DNA of 6,680 nt from the NCBI GenBank assembly GCA_021157505.1, contig JAGGWI010000227.1, positions 1 through 6,680 of the forward strand. Direction: 5' to 3'. The number at the start of each line of letters is the position of its first letter. Positions within the stretch are counted from its first letter, which is position 1. A model generated the notes under the pieces. The model was given only the letters and a program-made list of their open reading frames with translations, ran no database searches and was not told where the DNA came from. Positions 1 through 5,592 of this stretch are shown here, one piece after another. The position numbers and the translations under genes are program-made. This DNA comes from Desulfuromusa sp. Its GTDB lineage: Bacteria > Desulfobacterota > Desulfuromonadia > Desulfuromonadales > Geopsychrobacteraceae.

Positions 1-197
1 AAGTTACACAGACCGTTAGCCCATTTTGCTGCTGGATCCGGGTAAGAAGAACAGACATCACCGATGCTCCCTTTAACGATCCGGTCGCAACCCTGACACT
101 CTTCAACAACAACCTGGCAGCTTCCATTTGGGGCAACACAACCAGATTTTTTCCAAAAACTACACTCGGTACCGGCAAGAACTGTTTGGCACTGCAT
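1..197 (-). CDS. PxxKW-family cysteine-rich protein (N-terminal part, cut by window edge)
   Basis: The gene reads leftward from an ATG at 195-197 and stays open to base 1, giving 65 residues; its 3' end lies outside the window. The protein begins MQCQTVLAGTEC and has cysteines at 3, 12, 20, 27, 34, 37, 49 and 64, including a CQGC pair at 34-37. Residues 55-59 read PAAKW, which matches the small PxxKW cysteine-rich family known mainly from Desulfuromonas/Geobacter-type bacteria. There is no signal peptide, so it is probably cytoplasmic. The cysteine spacing suggests metal or Fe-S binding, but the family's function is not established. A near-perfect ribosome binding site (AGGAGGA, 204-210) lies 6 bases before the ATG and fixes the start. 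It diverges from manC. Family recognition is from memory of the motif; the reading frame itself is well supported. Confidence 0.85.
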   Translation of the reverse strand, partial: MQCQTVLAGTECSFWKKSGCVAPNGSCQVVVEECQGCDRIVKGSIGDVCSSYPDPAAKWANGLCN

Positions 198-203
198 ATT
201 TAT

Positions 204-210
204 TCCTCCT
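204..210 (-). promoter_or_regulatory. Ribosome binding site of the PxxKW gene
   Basis: Read on the minus strand the bases are AGGAGGA, followed by 6 bases and ATG at 197-195. This strong site supports a short gene that is truncated by the window edge and could easily be missed. Confidence 0.85.
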
Positions 211-244
211 GAAATTATACTTTAGCTCGAAATTAGAACACGTA

Positions 245-273
245 CTAATAGCGAATTTAGATTTTAGAGTCAA
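245..273 (-). promoter_or_regulatory. Putative sigma70-type promoter of the PxxKW gene
   Basis: On the minus strand a -35 box TTGACT (273-268, 5 of 6 consensus bases) is separated by 17 bp from a -10 box TATTAG (250-245, 4 of 6). Transcription would start near 238, leaving a leader of about 40 bases that contains the ribosome binding site. The region is AT-rich, so chance matches are possible. A perfect TATAAT at 219-214 is too close to the ribosome binding site to serve this gene. Confidence 0.45.
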
Positions 274-344
274 CGATTTTTTAGTTATGTTTGCAGGTTT
301 TTTGATTGGCGTCTAAAAAAATACAACAAGACAAAATTAAATTA

Positions 345-372
345 TTGTAACCAGCCTTGTTTCAGTTATAAT
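345..372 (+). promoter_or_regulatory. Putative sigma70-type promoter of the manC-manB operon
   Basis: A perfect -10 box TATAAT lies at 367-372. A weaker -35 box TTGTAA (4 of 6) lies at 345-350, with a 16-bp spacer. Transcription would start near 379, giving a leader of roughly 60-75 bases before the likely manC start. This also argues against the TTG at 388 as start codon, since it would leave almost no leader. Confidence 0.5.
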
Positions 373-441
373 CTCGTTGAATCTAATTTGTGGAGTCTTA
401 CCAGCTTAACCCGTGCTTATTTTACTGAAATATATCTGACT

Positions 442-1866
442 ATGGAGAGACCATTGATTCTACCTGTTATCCTCTCTGGCGGTGCCGGAACTCGGCTCTG
501 GCCATTGTCCCGGGAACTTTATCCAAAACAGCTTCTCCCTCTTGCTTCTGAAAAAACCATGCTGCAGGAAACAATCGAACGACTCAATGGGCTTCAGGAG
601 ATTGAGAACCCGTTGATAGTTTGTAATGAGTCACATCGTTTTATGGTGGCGGAACAGGTGCGACAGATTGATCAGGAGCCCCACGCTATTATTCTTGAGC
701 CTTGTGGCCGAAATACGGCACCTGCTGTCGCTATGGCTGCTCTCTACGCACAAAAGCTGGAGAGTGATCCGCTACTGCTGGTTTTGCCTGCTGATCACCT
801 GATAGCGAATGTGGATGAGTTTCAAAAGGTTGTGGAACTGGGAGTAGCACAAGCCGAGCAGGGGGCGTTGGTCACTTTCGGGATTGTCGCAACCCATCCT
901 GAAACCGGGTATGGCTATATATGTGCCGATCGACAAGCGGGTGGTGGTGTTTTTCCCGTTTCCGCTTTTGTTGAAAAACCTGATGTTGTGATGGCTGAGA
1001 AGTATCTTGCCAGTGGCGATTACTTCTGGAACAGCGGCATATTTATGTTTCGTGCCAGCCGTTATCTGGAGGAGTTGGGATGTCACCAGCCGGAGATGTT
1101 ATCAGCCTGTCAGAATGCTTTTAACACGATGCAGGAGGATCTTGATTTTCTGCGTCTGGATGAGGCGGCTTTTGCCTCTTGTCCTGCCGATTCTATCGAC
1201 TACGCAGTGATGGAGAAGACCGATCAGGCGGTTGTGATACCTCTTGATGCTGGTTGGAACGATATCGGTGCCTGGTCAGCCTTGTGGGATGTTCATCCTC
1301 ATGATAGTGAGGGTAACGTCCTGATCGGTGATGTCCTGACCGAGGGGACTTCTAACTGTTATCTTCATGCCAGTAAAAGATTGATTGCTGCTGTTGGTGT
1401 CGAGGACCTGGTGGTTGTTGAGACTGCCGATGCGGTGTTGGTAGCAAATCGTAGTCAGGTTCAAAATGTTAAAGGGATTGTTGAACAGTTGAAGCAACAA
1501 CAGCGTAATGAAGCCCTTTTACATCGTCGCGTCAATCGTCCATGGGGAGATTACGAAGGGATCGATGCCGGAGAACGTTTTCAGGTGAAGCGGATTACAG
1601 TTAAGCCCGGTGCCAGTTTATCGTTACAGAAACATCATCATCGAGCTGAACACTGGATTGTGGTCAAGGGGACGGCGAAAGTGACCTGCGGTGAAAAGGT
1701 GATGATTCTTTCGGAGAACCAATCGACCTATATTCCGCTGGGTGAAGTCCATCGTCTTGAGAATCCGGGGAAGATTCCACTAGAGATTATTGAAGTGCAA
1801 TCGGGAAGTTATCTCGGGGAGGATGACATTATCCGCTTTGAGGATGAATATGGTCGTGAACCATAA
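442..1866 (+). CDS. manC: Mannose-1-phosphate guanylyltransferase / mannose-6-phosphate isomerase (bifunctional)
   Basis: This cytoplasmic enzyme makes GDP-mannose from mannose-1-phosphate and GTP, and its second domain interconverts fructose-6-phosphate and mannose-6-phosphate. Residues are numbered from ATG 442. The nucleotidyltransferase signature GGAGTRLWPLSR is at 13-24, the FVEKP sugar-site motif at 176-180, and WNSGIF at 196-201. The C-terminal cupin (type II phosphomannose isomerase) carries QKHHHRAEHW at 396-405, with the metal-binding histidines. At 474 residues it has the usual length of full bifunctional ManC/AlgA proteins. The frame is open upstream to a TTG at 388, but those 18 extra residues do not resemble the family and leave no leader. 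ATG 442 is used here; TTG 454, with a better ribosome binding site, is possible. manB follows after 16 bases, forming a GDP-mannose operon. Confidence 0.96.
   Translation: MERPLILPVILSGGAGTRLWPLSRELYPKQLLPLASEKTMLQETIERLNGLQEIENPLIVCNESHRFMVAEQVRQIDQEPHAIILEPCGRNTAPAVAMAALYAQKLESDPLLLVLPADHLIANVDEFQKVVELGVAQAEQGALVTFGIVATHPETGYGYICADRQAGGGVFPVSAFVEKPDVVMAEKYLASGDYFWNSGIFMFRASRYLEELGCHQPEMLSACQNAFNTMQEDLDFLRLDEAAFASCPADSIDYAVMEKTDQAVVIPLDAGWNDIGAWSALWDVHPHDSEGNVLIGDVLTEGTSNCYLHASKRLIAAVGVEDLVVVETADAVLVANRSQVQNVKGIVEQLKQQQRNEALLHRRVNRPWGDYEGIDAGERFQVKRITVKPGASLSLQKHHHRAEHWIVVKGTAKVTCGEKVMILSENQSTYIPLGEVHRLENPGKIPLEIIEVQSGSYLGEDDIIRFEDEYGREP
444..449 (+). promoter_or_regulatory. Ribosome-binding-like GGAGAG that may set the manC start at TTG 454
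   Basis: GGAGAG sits just after the ATG at 442 and a few bases before an in-frame TTG at 454. The ATG at 442 has no recognisable ribosome binding site, whereas GGAG is followed by 6 bases and then TTG 454. Starting there gives a protein beginning MILPVILSGG, close to the usual start of ManC proteins. Most other genes in the window have clear ribosome binding sites, so TTG 454 is a serious alternative start. Confidence 0.4.
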
Positions 1867-1882
1867 CGGAAATGGGGAATAA

Positions 1883-3238
1883 ATGAAGATTGACTGTTTT
1901 AAGGCTTACGATATTCGCGGCCGACTGCCTGATCAACTGAATGATGATATTGCCTGGCGAATCGGCCGGTCGTATGCCGATTTTCTCCGTCCACAGCAGG
2001 TGGTCATTGGTCACGATGTCCGTACCTCCAGTCAGTCATTGAGCGATGCCCTGGCAACGGGTTTGACCGAGGGGGGGGCCAACGTCCTGGATATCGGGCT
2101 GTGTGGAACCGAAGAGATCTATCATGCGACCTTCAGTCAGCAGACCGATGGTGGCATCATGGTGACCGCAAGTCATAACCCGATAGATTATAACGGGATG
2201 AAACTGGTGCGCGAAGGCTCAAGGCCGATCAGTGGTGATACCGGTCTGAATGAAATTCAGAAATTGGTTGAACAGGGTCATTTTCCACCGTCTGGGCAGG
2301 TTGGCACTATCAGCGAGGTCTCATTCCGGGATGACTACATTGAGCATCTCCTTTCTTACATTGATCGCTCTGAAATAAGACCCTTGAAAGTCGTCATGAA
2401 TGCTGGCAATGGCTGTGCTGGGCCGATTATTGATCTTCTCGAAGGATACTTACCGCTGGAGATTGTGAAGATTTGTCATCAACCCGATGGGAGTTTTCCC
2501 AACGGCATCCCCAATCCTCTCTTGCCAGAAAATCGCACCCTGACCCGGGATGCCGTACTGAAGCACAAGGCCGATGTCGGAATTGCCTGGGATGGCGATT
2601 TTGATCGATGCTTTTTCTTCGATGAAAATGGTGACTTTATTGAGGGCTATTATATTGTCGGTCTATTGGCTCAGGCCCTTTTACTTAGTAATCCCGGGCA
2701 GAAAATTATTCACGACCCACGATTGACCTGGAATACCATTGATATTGTTCAGCATGCGGGAGGAATTCCGATACAGAGCAAGAGCGGACACGCCTTTATT
2801 AAAGAGAGGATGCGTGCTGAAAACGCTCTCTATGGTGGTGAGATGAGTGCCCATCACTATTTTCGCGACTTTGCTTACTGTGACAGCGGGATGATCCCCT
2901 GGTTAATGATTATTGAGTTGATGAGTCAAAAAAATCTCCCCTTATCTCAATTAGTCGCAGACCGGATTGAAAAGTTCCCTGCCAGTGGTGAGATTAATCG
3001 TGTGGTTAAAAATTCAGCACAGGTCATCGAAATGATTCGTCAGAAATATGAACCTTATTCCAAAGGGGTCGATCACACTGATGGTTTGAGTCTCGATATG
3101 GGGGAGTGGCGCTTCAACCTGCGTGAGTCAAATACCGAACCAGTGATTCGGCTCAATGTAGAATCTCGAGGTGCGGTCAGACTGATGGAGGAAAAAACCG
3201 CTGAACTATTGATGTTGATTGAGCCCATTGTCAGCTGA
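1883..3238 (+). CDS. manB: Phosphomannomutase
   Basis: The enzyme converts mannose-6-phosphate to mannose-1-phosphate, the step between the two activities of ManC. It belongs to the alpha-D-phosphohexomutase superfamily. All four active-site loops are visible: the phosphoserine loop TASHNP at 95-100 (S97), the metal loop DGDFDR at 237-242 (D237, D239, D241), the sugar loop GGEMSAHH at 318-325, and the phosphate loop RESNTEP at 414-420. The start MKIDCFKAYDIRG closely resembles CpsG/ManB proteins rather than phosphoglucosamine mutase. At 451 residues it is full length. A GGGGAA sequence at 1874-1879 is a fair ribosome binding site. It lies 16 bases after manC, so co-transcription is expected, and it ends before a hairpin terminator. 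A run of eight Gs at 2071-2078 encodes EGGA in frame. Some relatives also act on glucose phosphates, so dual activity is possible. Confidence 0.96.
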   Translation: MKIDCFKAYDIRGRLPDQLNDDIAWRIGRSYADFLRPQQVVIGHDVRTSSQSLSDALATGLTEGGANVLDIGLCGTEEIYHATFSQQTDGGIMVTASHNPIDYNGMKLVREGSRPISGDTGLNEIQKLVEQGHFPPSGQVGTISEVSFRDDYIEHLLSYIDRSEIRPLKVVMNAGNGCAGPIIDLLEGYLPLEIVKICHQPDGSFPNGIPNPLLPENRTLTRDAVLKHKADVGIAWDGDFDRCFFFDENGDFIEGYYIVGLLAQALLLSNPGQKIIHDPRLTWNTIDIVQHAGGIPIQSKSGHAFIKERMRAENALYGGEMSAHHYFRDFAYCDSGMIPWLMIIELMSQKNLPLSQLVADRIEKFPASGEINRVVKNSAQVIEMIRQKYEPYSKGVDHTDGLSLDMGEWRFNLRESNTEPVIRLNVESRGAVRLMEEKTAELLMLIEPIVS

Positions 3239-3366
3239 TCTCCTGTTGAAAAATTGATGAAAATCTACCTGTTGAATTGGAAGGTGTTGGTGAGGAGACG
3301 GTACAACATTATCAGATCAAATGACGGTTACAGAATAGAAAAAGTTTTTTGTTCATTTTACCAAGA

Positions 3367-3413
3367 GGAACGGCAGAAGAGGATTGACCTCTTTTCTGCT
3401 GTTCCTTTTTTTT
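3367..3413 (+). terminator. Rho-independent terminator after manB
   Basis: The left arm GGAACGGCAGAAGAGG (3367-3382) pairs with the right arm ending CTGCTGTTCC (to 3405), with one G-T pair, a two-base bulge and a 5-base loop. A run of eight Ts follows at 3406-3413. It lies about 130 bases after the manB stop and only a few bases from the stop of the convergent FnIII gene. The T-tract makes it strong for manB; leftward it has only a poor, interrupted T-rich tail. Confidence 0.85.
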
Positions 3414-3416
3414 CTA

Positions 3417-4274
3417 TTAAAATTTTTCGGTGGTGAACTGCCAGACTTCACTCTCATAGGAGAGCGTTTGATCCATAGCATCTGTGGCGACGACTTTCCA
3501 ATAATAAGTTGTTGATGGCTGCAGATCGTAGGCCTGGTGGTAGTCATCGTTCCCCATTTTAATTGAATAGACCTCTGAGGAGTTACTATCACTTGCAGCA
3601 GAATCTCCGCCCGATCCACCTCCGCCGCCTCCACAAGCGGTCAATCCCCCCCCGAGTAAGAGCAGAAGGAGAAGTGTGACAACCTGTAGCGGAACTTTTT
3701 TTAACGGGCGATACTGTAAAGCAAGCAGCATAAGTGCCACCAGGACGGCGATCATAAACTGTGGAATATTGTTTTGTCCCGGAACCGTGGGAGGTGCTAC
3801 GATGACTGCAGCATTTCTTACCTCAGTTTTGTCGGTTCCATAAAAAAGCGTGTAGGTAACAATGTATCCGGCTGGGGCTATTTCCCATTGGAAGGTGGCG
3901 GGATCTGGTTCATCGGTTACTCCGTCTCTTGGAGAGATTAACGCTGGTAACCAGCTGGTGCTAACAATGTTAGAGTAGGAACTCTCGGTTTCAAGGTCAT
4001 AAGCAGTGACGGAAAAAAAATAGTCAACATCATCGTCTAAATTGGTGAGGGTGGTGGTCAGGGTGTTTCCGACATCAATGGGAGATTTCCCTTCCTCGGC
4101 TCCAACTCCATTAAAAGGGAGCTCACTGTTATGGGCTTTGTAGTAGACATTGTATCCCGCAACCTCCGGGGTTGGGCTTCGATCCCAGGAGAGGGTGACA
4201 TCCTGACAAAACGCGCGACTTGTTGGATTGACAAAAACCAGTAATATAACTATAAGTAGCTGAAATAACTTCAT
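3417..4274 (-). CDS. Secreted fibronectin type III protein with an embedded membrane hairpin and internal lipobox
   Basis: This is a predicted exported protein of 285 residues with no recognised specific function. An N-terminal signal peptide (residues 1-23) has K2 and a hydrophobic core, with probable cleavage near AFC/Q. A first FnIII domain spans about 24-107, with VTLSWDRSPTPEVAGYNVYY near the start and DYFFSVTAYD near the end. A second FnIII domain starts near 113 (FQWE, YTLFYG at 141-146) and seems to finish at 249-282 (LQPSTTYYWKVVATD, WQFTT). Between its halves lie two hydrophobic segments: about 170-188, followed by the basic RPLKK at 189-193, and about 194-213, with seven leucines and LTAC at 211-214, then six glycines. 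That second segment looks like a whole lipoprotein signal peptide. FnIII folds usually mediate binding at the cell surface. An AAGGA ribosome binding site precedes the ATG by 7 bases. A run of eight Gs encodes G208-G210. Confidence 0.85.
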   Translation of the reverse strand: MKLFQLLIVILLVFVNPTSRAFCQDVTLSWDRSPTPEVAGYNVYYKAHNSELPFNGVGAEEGKSPIDVGNTLTTTLTNLDDDVDYFFSVTAYDLETESSYSNIVSTSWLPALISPRDGVTDEPDPATFQWEIAPAGYIVTYTLFYGTDKTEVRNAAVIVAPPTVPGQNNIPQFMIAVLVALMLLALQYRPLKKVPLQVVTLLLLLLLGGGLTACGGGGGGSGGDSAASDSNSSEVYSIKMGNDDYHQAYDLQPSTTYYWKVVATDAMDQTLSYESEVWQFTTEKF

Positions 4275-4283
4275 TTATGATTC

Positions 4284-4305
4284 CTTTACATTTACTTTAC
4301 ATTTA
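4284..4305. repeat. Perfect 11-bp tandem direct repeat, Pho-box-like regulator site
   Basis: CTTTACATTTA occurs twice head to tail (4284-4294 and 4295-4305) between the divergent FnIII and Crp-family genes. Two direct repeats at an 11-bp step are typical of sites bound by OmpR/PhoB-family dimers. Each copy contains TTTACA, which fits the TT(A/T/C)ACA half-site known for Bacillus PhoP; similarity to the E. coli CTGTCAT half-site is only partial. The repeat ends exactly 10 bp before a perfect TATAAT at 4316-4321. On the other side it overlaps the ribosome binding site of the FnIII gene, so a bound protein could affect both genes. The binding protein is an inference. Confidence 0.6.
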
Positions 4306-4315
4306 TTTGCTGATT

Positions 4316-4321
4316 TATAAT
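4316..4321 (+). promoter_or_regulatory. -10 box of the Crp-ygbA promoter
   Basis: The bases are a perfect TATAAT, with an expected start of transcription near 4328 and a leader of about 52 bases. No good -35 box lies at 16-18 bp; the 11-bp tandem repeat occupies that place, as at activator-dependent Pho promoters. Confidence 0.5.
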
Positions 4322-4368
4322 AACAAATTTCAGAATAAATAGTAAAGGGATATTGTATACTTTTAATC

Positions 4369-4373
4369 AGGAG
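4369..4373 (+). promoter_or_regulatory. Ribosome binding site that fixes the Crp-family gene start
   Basis: AGGAG lies 6 bases before ATG 4380. It selects this ATG over the in-frame TTG at 4353, which has no such site and would add nine residues not expected for the family. Confidence 0.8.
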
Positions 4374-4379
4374 TGGCTT

Positions 4380-5063
4380 ATGCAGTGTGATTATTCAGAA
4401 ATTATTAAACAATGCCATCTGTTTTTTGGTGTGACCGAGATGGACCTGCAGCTGCTGCTATCAATTTTACGAATTCGTAAATTTAATAAAGGGGAAATTT
4501 TATTTGCAGAAGGGGCTGATGCGGAAGGTTTTTATATTGTCGCTTCCGGTAAGGTGAAAGTCTATAAACTGTCCCCAGATGGACGCGAGCGGATTCTCCA
4601 TGTTGTTCAGGCTGGCCATAGTTTTGCCGAAGCTGCGATTTTTGATGATGGTCGCTACCCGGCATTTGCTGAGACGCTTCAGCCCTCAACTCTTTTGTTT
4701 TTTCCAAAACAGGAATTTCTGGATCTTTTACATCTCCATTCTCAATTGGCAATCAACATGATTGCTGGTTTGTCCAACTTTCTGCGGCAGTTCACGGTGC
4801 AGATTGAAGATCTAACTTTTCGGGATGTTCCGGCCAGGTTAGCCCGTTATCTCCTCAGTATTTATGATGAGAACCTTGCGTTAATTTTACTGCCGGTCTC
4901 TAAAACTCAGTTGGCATCAAACCTCGGTACGACCAGCGAAACGTTATCCCGCACTTTTCGTAAGCTTTCCGATGATGAAATTATCTCTGTCCAGGGGAAA
5001 AAAATTGAAATCTTGGATACTGATCGGTTGTTTGATCTGGCCGCAAGTTACAAGGAGAGCTGA
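4380..5063 (+). CDS. Crp/Fnr-family transcriptional regulator
   Basis: This 227-residue cytoplasmic DNA-binding regulator has the standard layout. A cyclic-nucleotide-binding-type beta barrel spans about 15-115 (GEILFAEGADAEGFYIVASG at 38-57, SFAEAAIFDDGRYPA at 81-95). A dimerisation helix spans about 118-145, and a winged helix-turn-helix about 150-220. The recognition helix reads SETLSRTFRKL (186-196); E187, S190 and R191 match the E-x-x-S-R pattern with which FNR reads TTGAT, so a TTGAT-N4-ATCAA target is a reasonable guess. Only two cysteines exist (C3, C12), too few for the FNR iron-sulfur cluster, and the barrel lacks the usual cAMP pocket residues. The signal is therefore unknown; heme/NO sensing as in DNR-type proteins is possible. 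ygbA follows 15 bases later, supporting a role in the nitrosative stress response. Confidence 0.92.
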   Translation: MQCDYSEIIKQCHLFFGVTEMDLQLLLSILRIRKFNKGEILFAEGADAEGFYIVASGKVKVYKLSPDGRERILHVVQAGHSFAEAAIFDDGRYPAFAETLQPSTLLFFPKQEFLDLLHLHSQLAINMIAGLSNFLRQFTVQIEDLTFRDVPARLARYLLSIYDENLALILLPVSKTQLASNLGTTSETLSRTFRKLSDDEIISVQGKKIEILDTDRLFDLAASYKES

Positions 5064-5078
5064 AAATTAAAATAACAA

Positions 5079-5441
5079 TTGATCCAGCTTGTCACTCTCT
5101 CACCAATAAAAGAGAAAAAAGATCTCAAAATTCTGGCTCTTTTTACCTCTATTTATTGTCGTGATCACCATTCCGCCGAACGGAATGTTCTGATCGGTTT
5201 GCCGGAGCAACTTGCGGCCCTTGAACGCTACCCCTGCTGCACTGTCTGTCATGAATTCCTGGTTTATGCCGTCGAGCGCCGGTTGAATTGTCCTCTTGAA
5301 GAGCGTCCTTCCTGTAAACATTGTACGATCCATTGTTATCGTCCAGATTATCGTGAAAAAGTGAGTGAAATCATGCGTTATTCGGGTAAATCCTTAATCA
5401 AAAAGGGGCGTCTGGATCTTCTCTGGCACTACCTTTTCTAA
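5079..5441 (+). CDS. ygbA: YgbA-family protein (nitrous oxide-stimulated promoter family)
   Basis: This 120-residue cysteine-rich protein has the family's hallmarks: IYCRDHH at 25-31, CCTVC at 53-57, YAVERRLNCP at 63-72, CKHCTIHCYRP at 79-89, and MRYSGKSLI at 99-107. There are eight cysteines (27, 53, 54, 57, 71, 79, 82, 86). In enteric bacteria ygbA is controlled by the NO-sensing repressor NsrR and is linked to growth under nitrosative stress; the cysteines suggest an Fe-S cluster or zinc. It lies 15 bases after the Crp-family gene in the same direction, so the two are probably one operon. The only usable start is TTG 5079, since an in-frame stop lies at 5073. It has no close ribosome binding site (AGGAG at 5053-5057 is too far), so translation may depend on coupling to the gene before it. 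The family call is firm; the precise role here is inferred. Confidence 0.88.
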   Translation: MIQLVTLSPIKEKKDLKILALFTSIYCRDHHSAERNVLIGLPEQLAALERYPCCTVCHEFLVYAVERRLNCPLEERPSCKHCTIHCYRPDYREKVSEIMRYSGKSLIKKGRLDLLWHYLF

Positions 5442-5494
5442 CGTCACCATTTAAGTCATTATTTTGCTTGAGGAAGATTAGAATTTCTGCTAAT

Positions 5495-5524
5495 TTGATC
5501 TAATAAGAATCTTATTATTATAAA
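5495..5524 (+). promoter_or_regulatory. Putative promoter of the response regulator gene
   Basis: A -35 box TTGATC (5495-5500, 4 of 6) and a -10 box TATAAA (5519-5524, 5 of 6) have an 18-bp spacer, almost all of which is a perfect palindrome. The leader before ATG 5593 would be about 60 bases. AT-rich DNA makes chance boxes likely, so this is tentative. No terminator is visible between ygbA and this point, so read-through from the upstream operon could also supply the gene. Confidence 0.4.
5501..5517. promoter_or_regulatory. 17-bp perfect palindrome, possible operator
   Basis: TAATAAGAATCTTATTA has two 8-bp arms around one central base. It is too AT-rich and lacks a T-tract to be a terminator. 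Its place between putative -35 and -10 boxes suits a repressor site or a MerR-type activator site. A CTAAT motif also repeats at a 10-bp step (5490-5494 and 5500-5504), which would suit an OmpR-family protein. Confidence 0.45.
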
Positions 5525-5592
5525 TTCTGGTATCTCGATAAATAGTGTATTTTTTATTTAAGAGTTATCGTAACCGATGAAGGAGAGAGCCA

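Noticed and set aside
128..316. 62-residue plus-strand reading frame
   Set aside because: It overlaps the PxxKW gene on the opposite strand and its promoter, has no ribosome binding site and resembles no protein family.
325..361. Inverted AACAAG / CTTGTT arms in front of manC
   Set aside because: The arms are only 6 bp, separated by 25 bases of AT-rich DNA; this is within chance expectation.
388..441. TTG 388 as the start of manC
   Set aside because: The extra 18 residues do not resemble ManC, there is no ribosome binding site, and the likely promoter at 345-372 would start transcription only about 9 bases before it.
772..2014. Several 60-104 residue frames on both strands inside manC and manB
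   Set aside because: They lie wholly or mostly within two clear enzymes in other frames and show no family features.
3254..3436. 60-residue reading frame after manB, and a 24-codon acidic stretch in another frame (3250-3321)
   Set aside because: The first runs through the terminator hairpin and its T-tract. The second has no ATG start. Neither has a ribosome binding site; the acidic stretch could be a gene remnant, but nothing supports it.
3353..3634. 93-residue minus-strand frame overlapping the FnIII gene
   Set aside because: It is a shadow of the FnIII coding frame and includes the terminator sequence.
4305..4328. ATTTG / CAAAT inverted arms around the -10 box of the Crp-family gene
   Set aside because: Five-base arms with a 14-base gap in AT-rich DNA are too weak to call an operator.
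4389..4415. FNR-type [4Fe-4S] cluster in the Crp-family protein
   Set aside because: FNR needs four cysteines, and this protein has only C3 and C12.
4483..5333. Frames of 60-89 residues inside the Crp-family gene and ygbA
   Set aside because: They overlap well-supported genes in other frames and carry no recognisable motif.
5495..5508. FNR box beginning TTGAT before the response regulator gene
   Set aside because: The second half reads TAAGA instead of ATCAA, so the dyad is not present.
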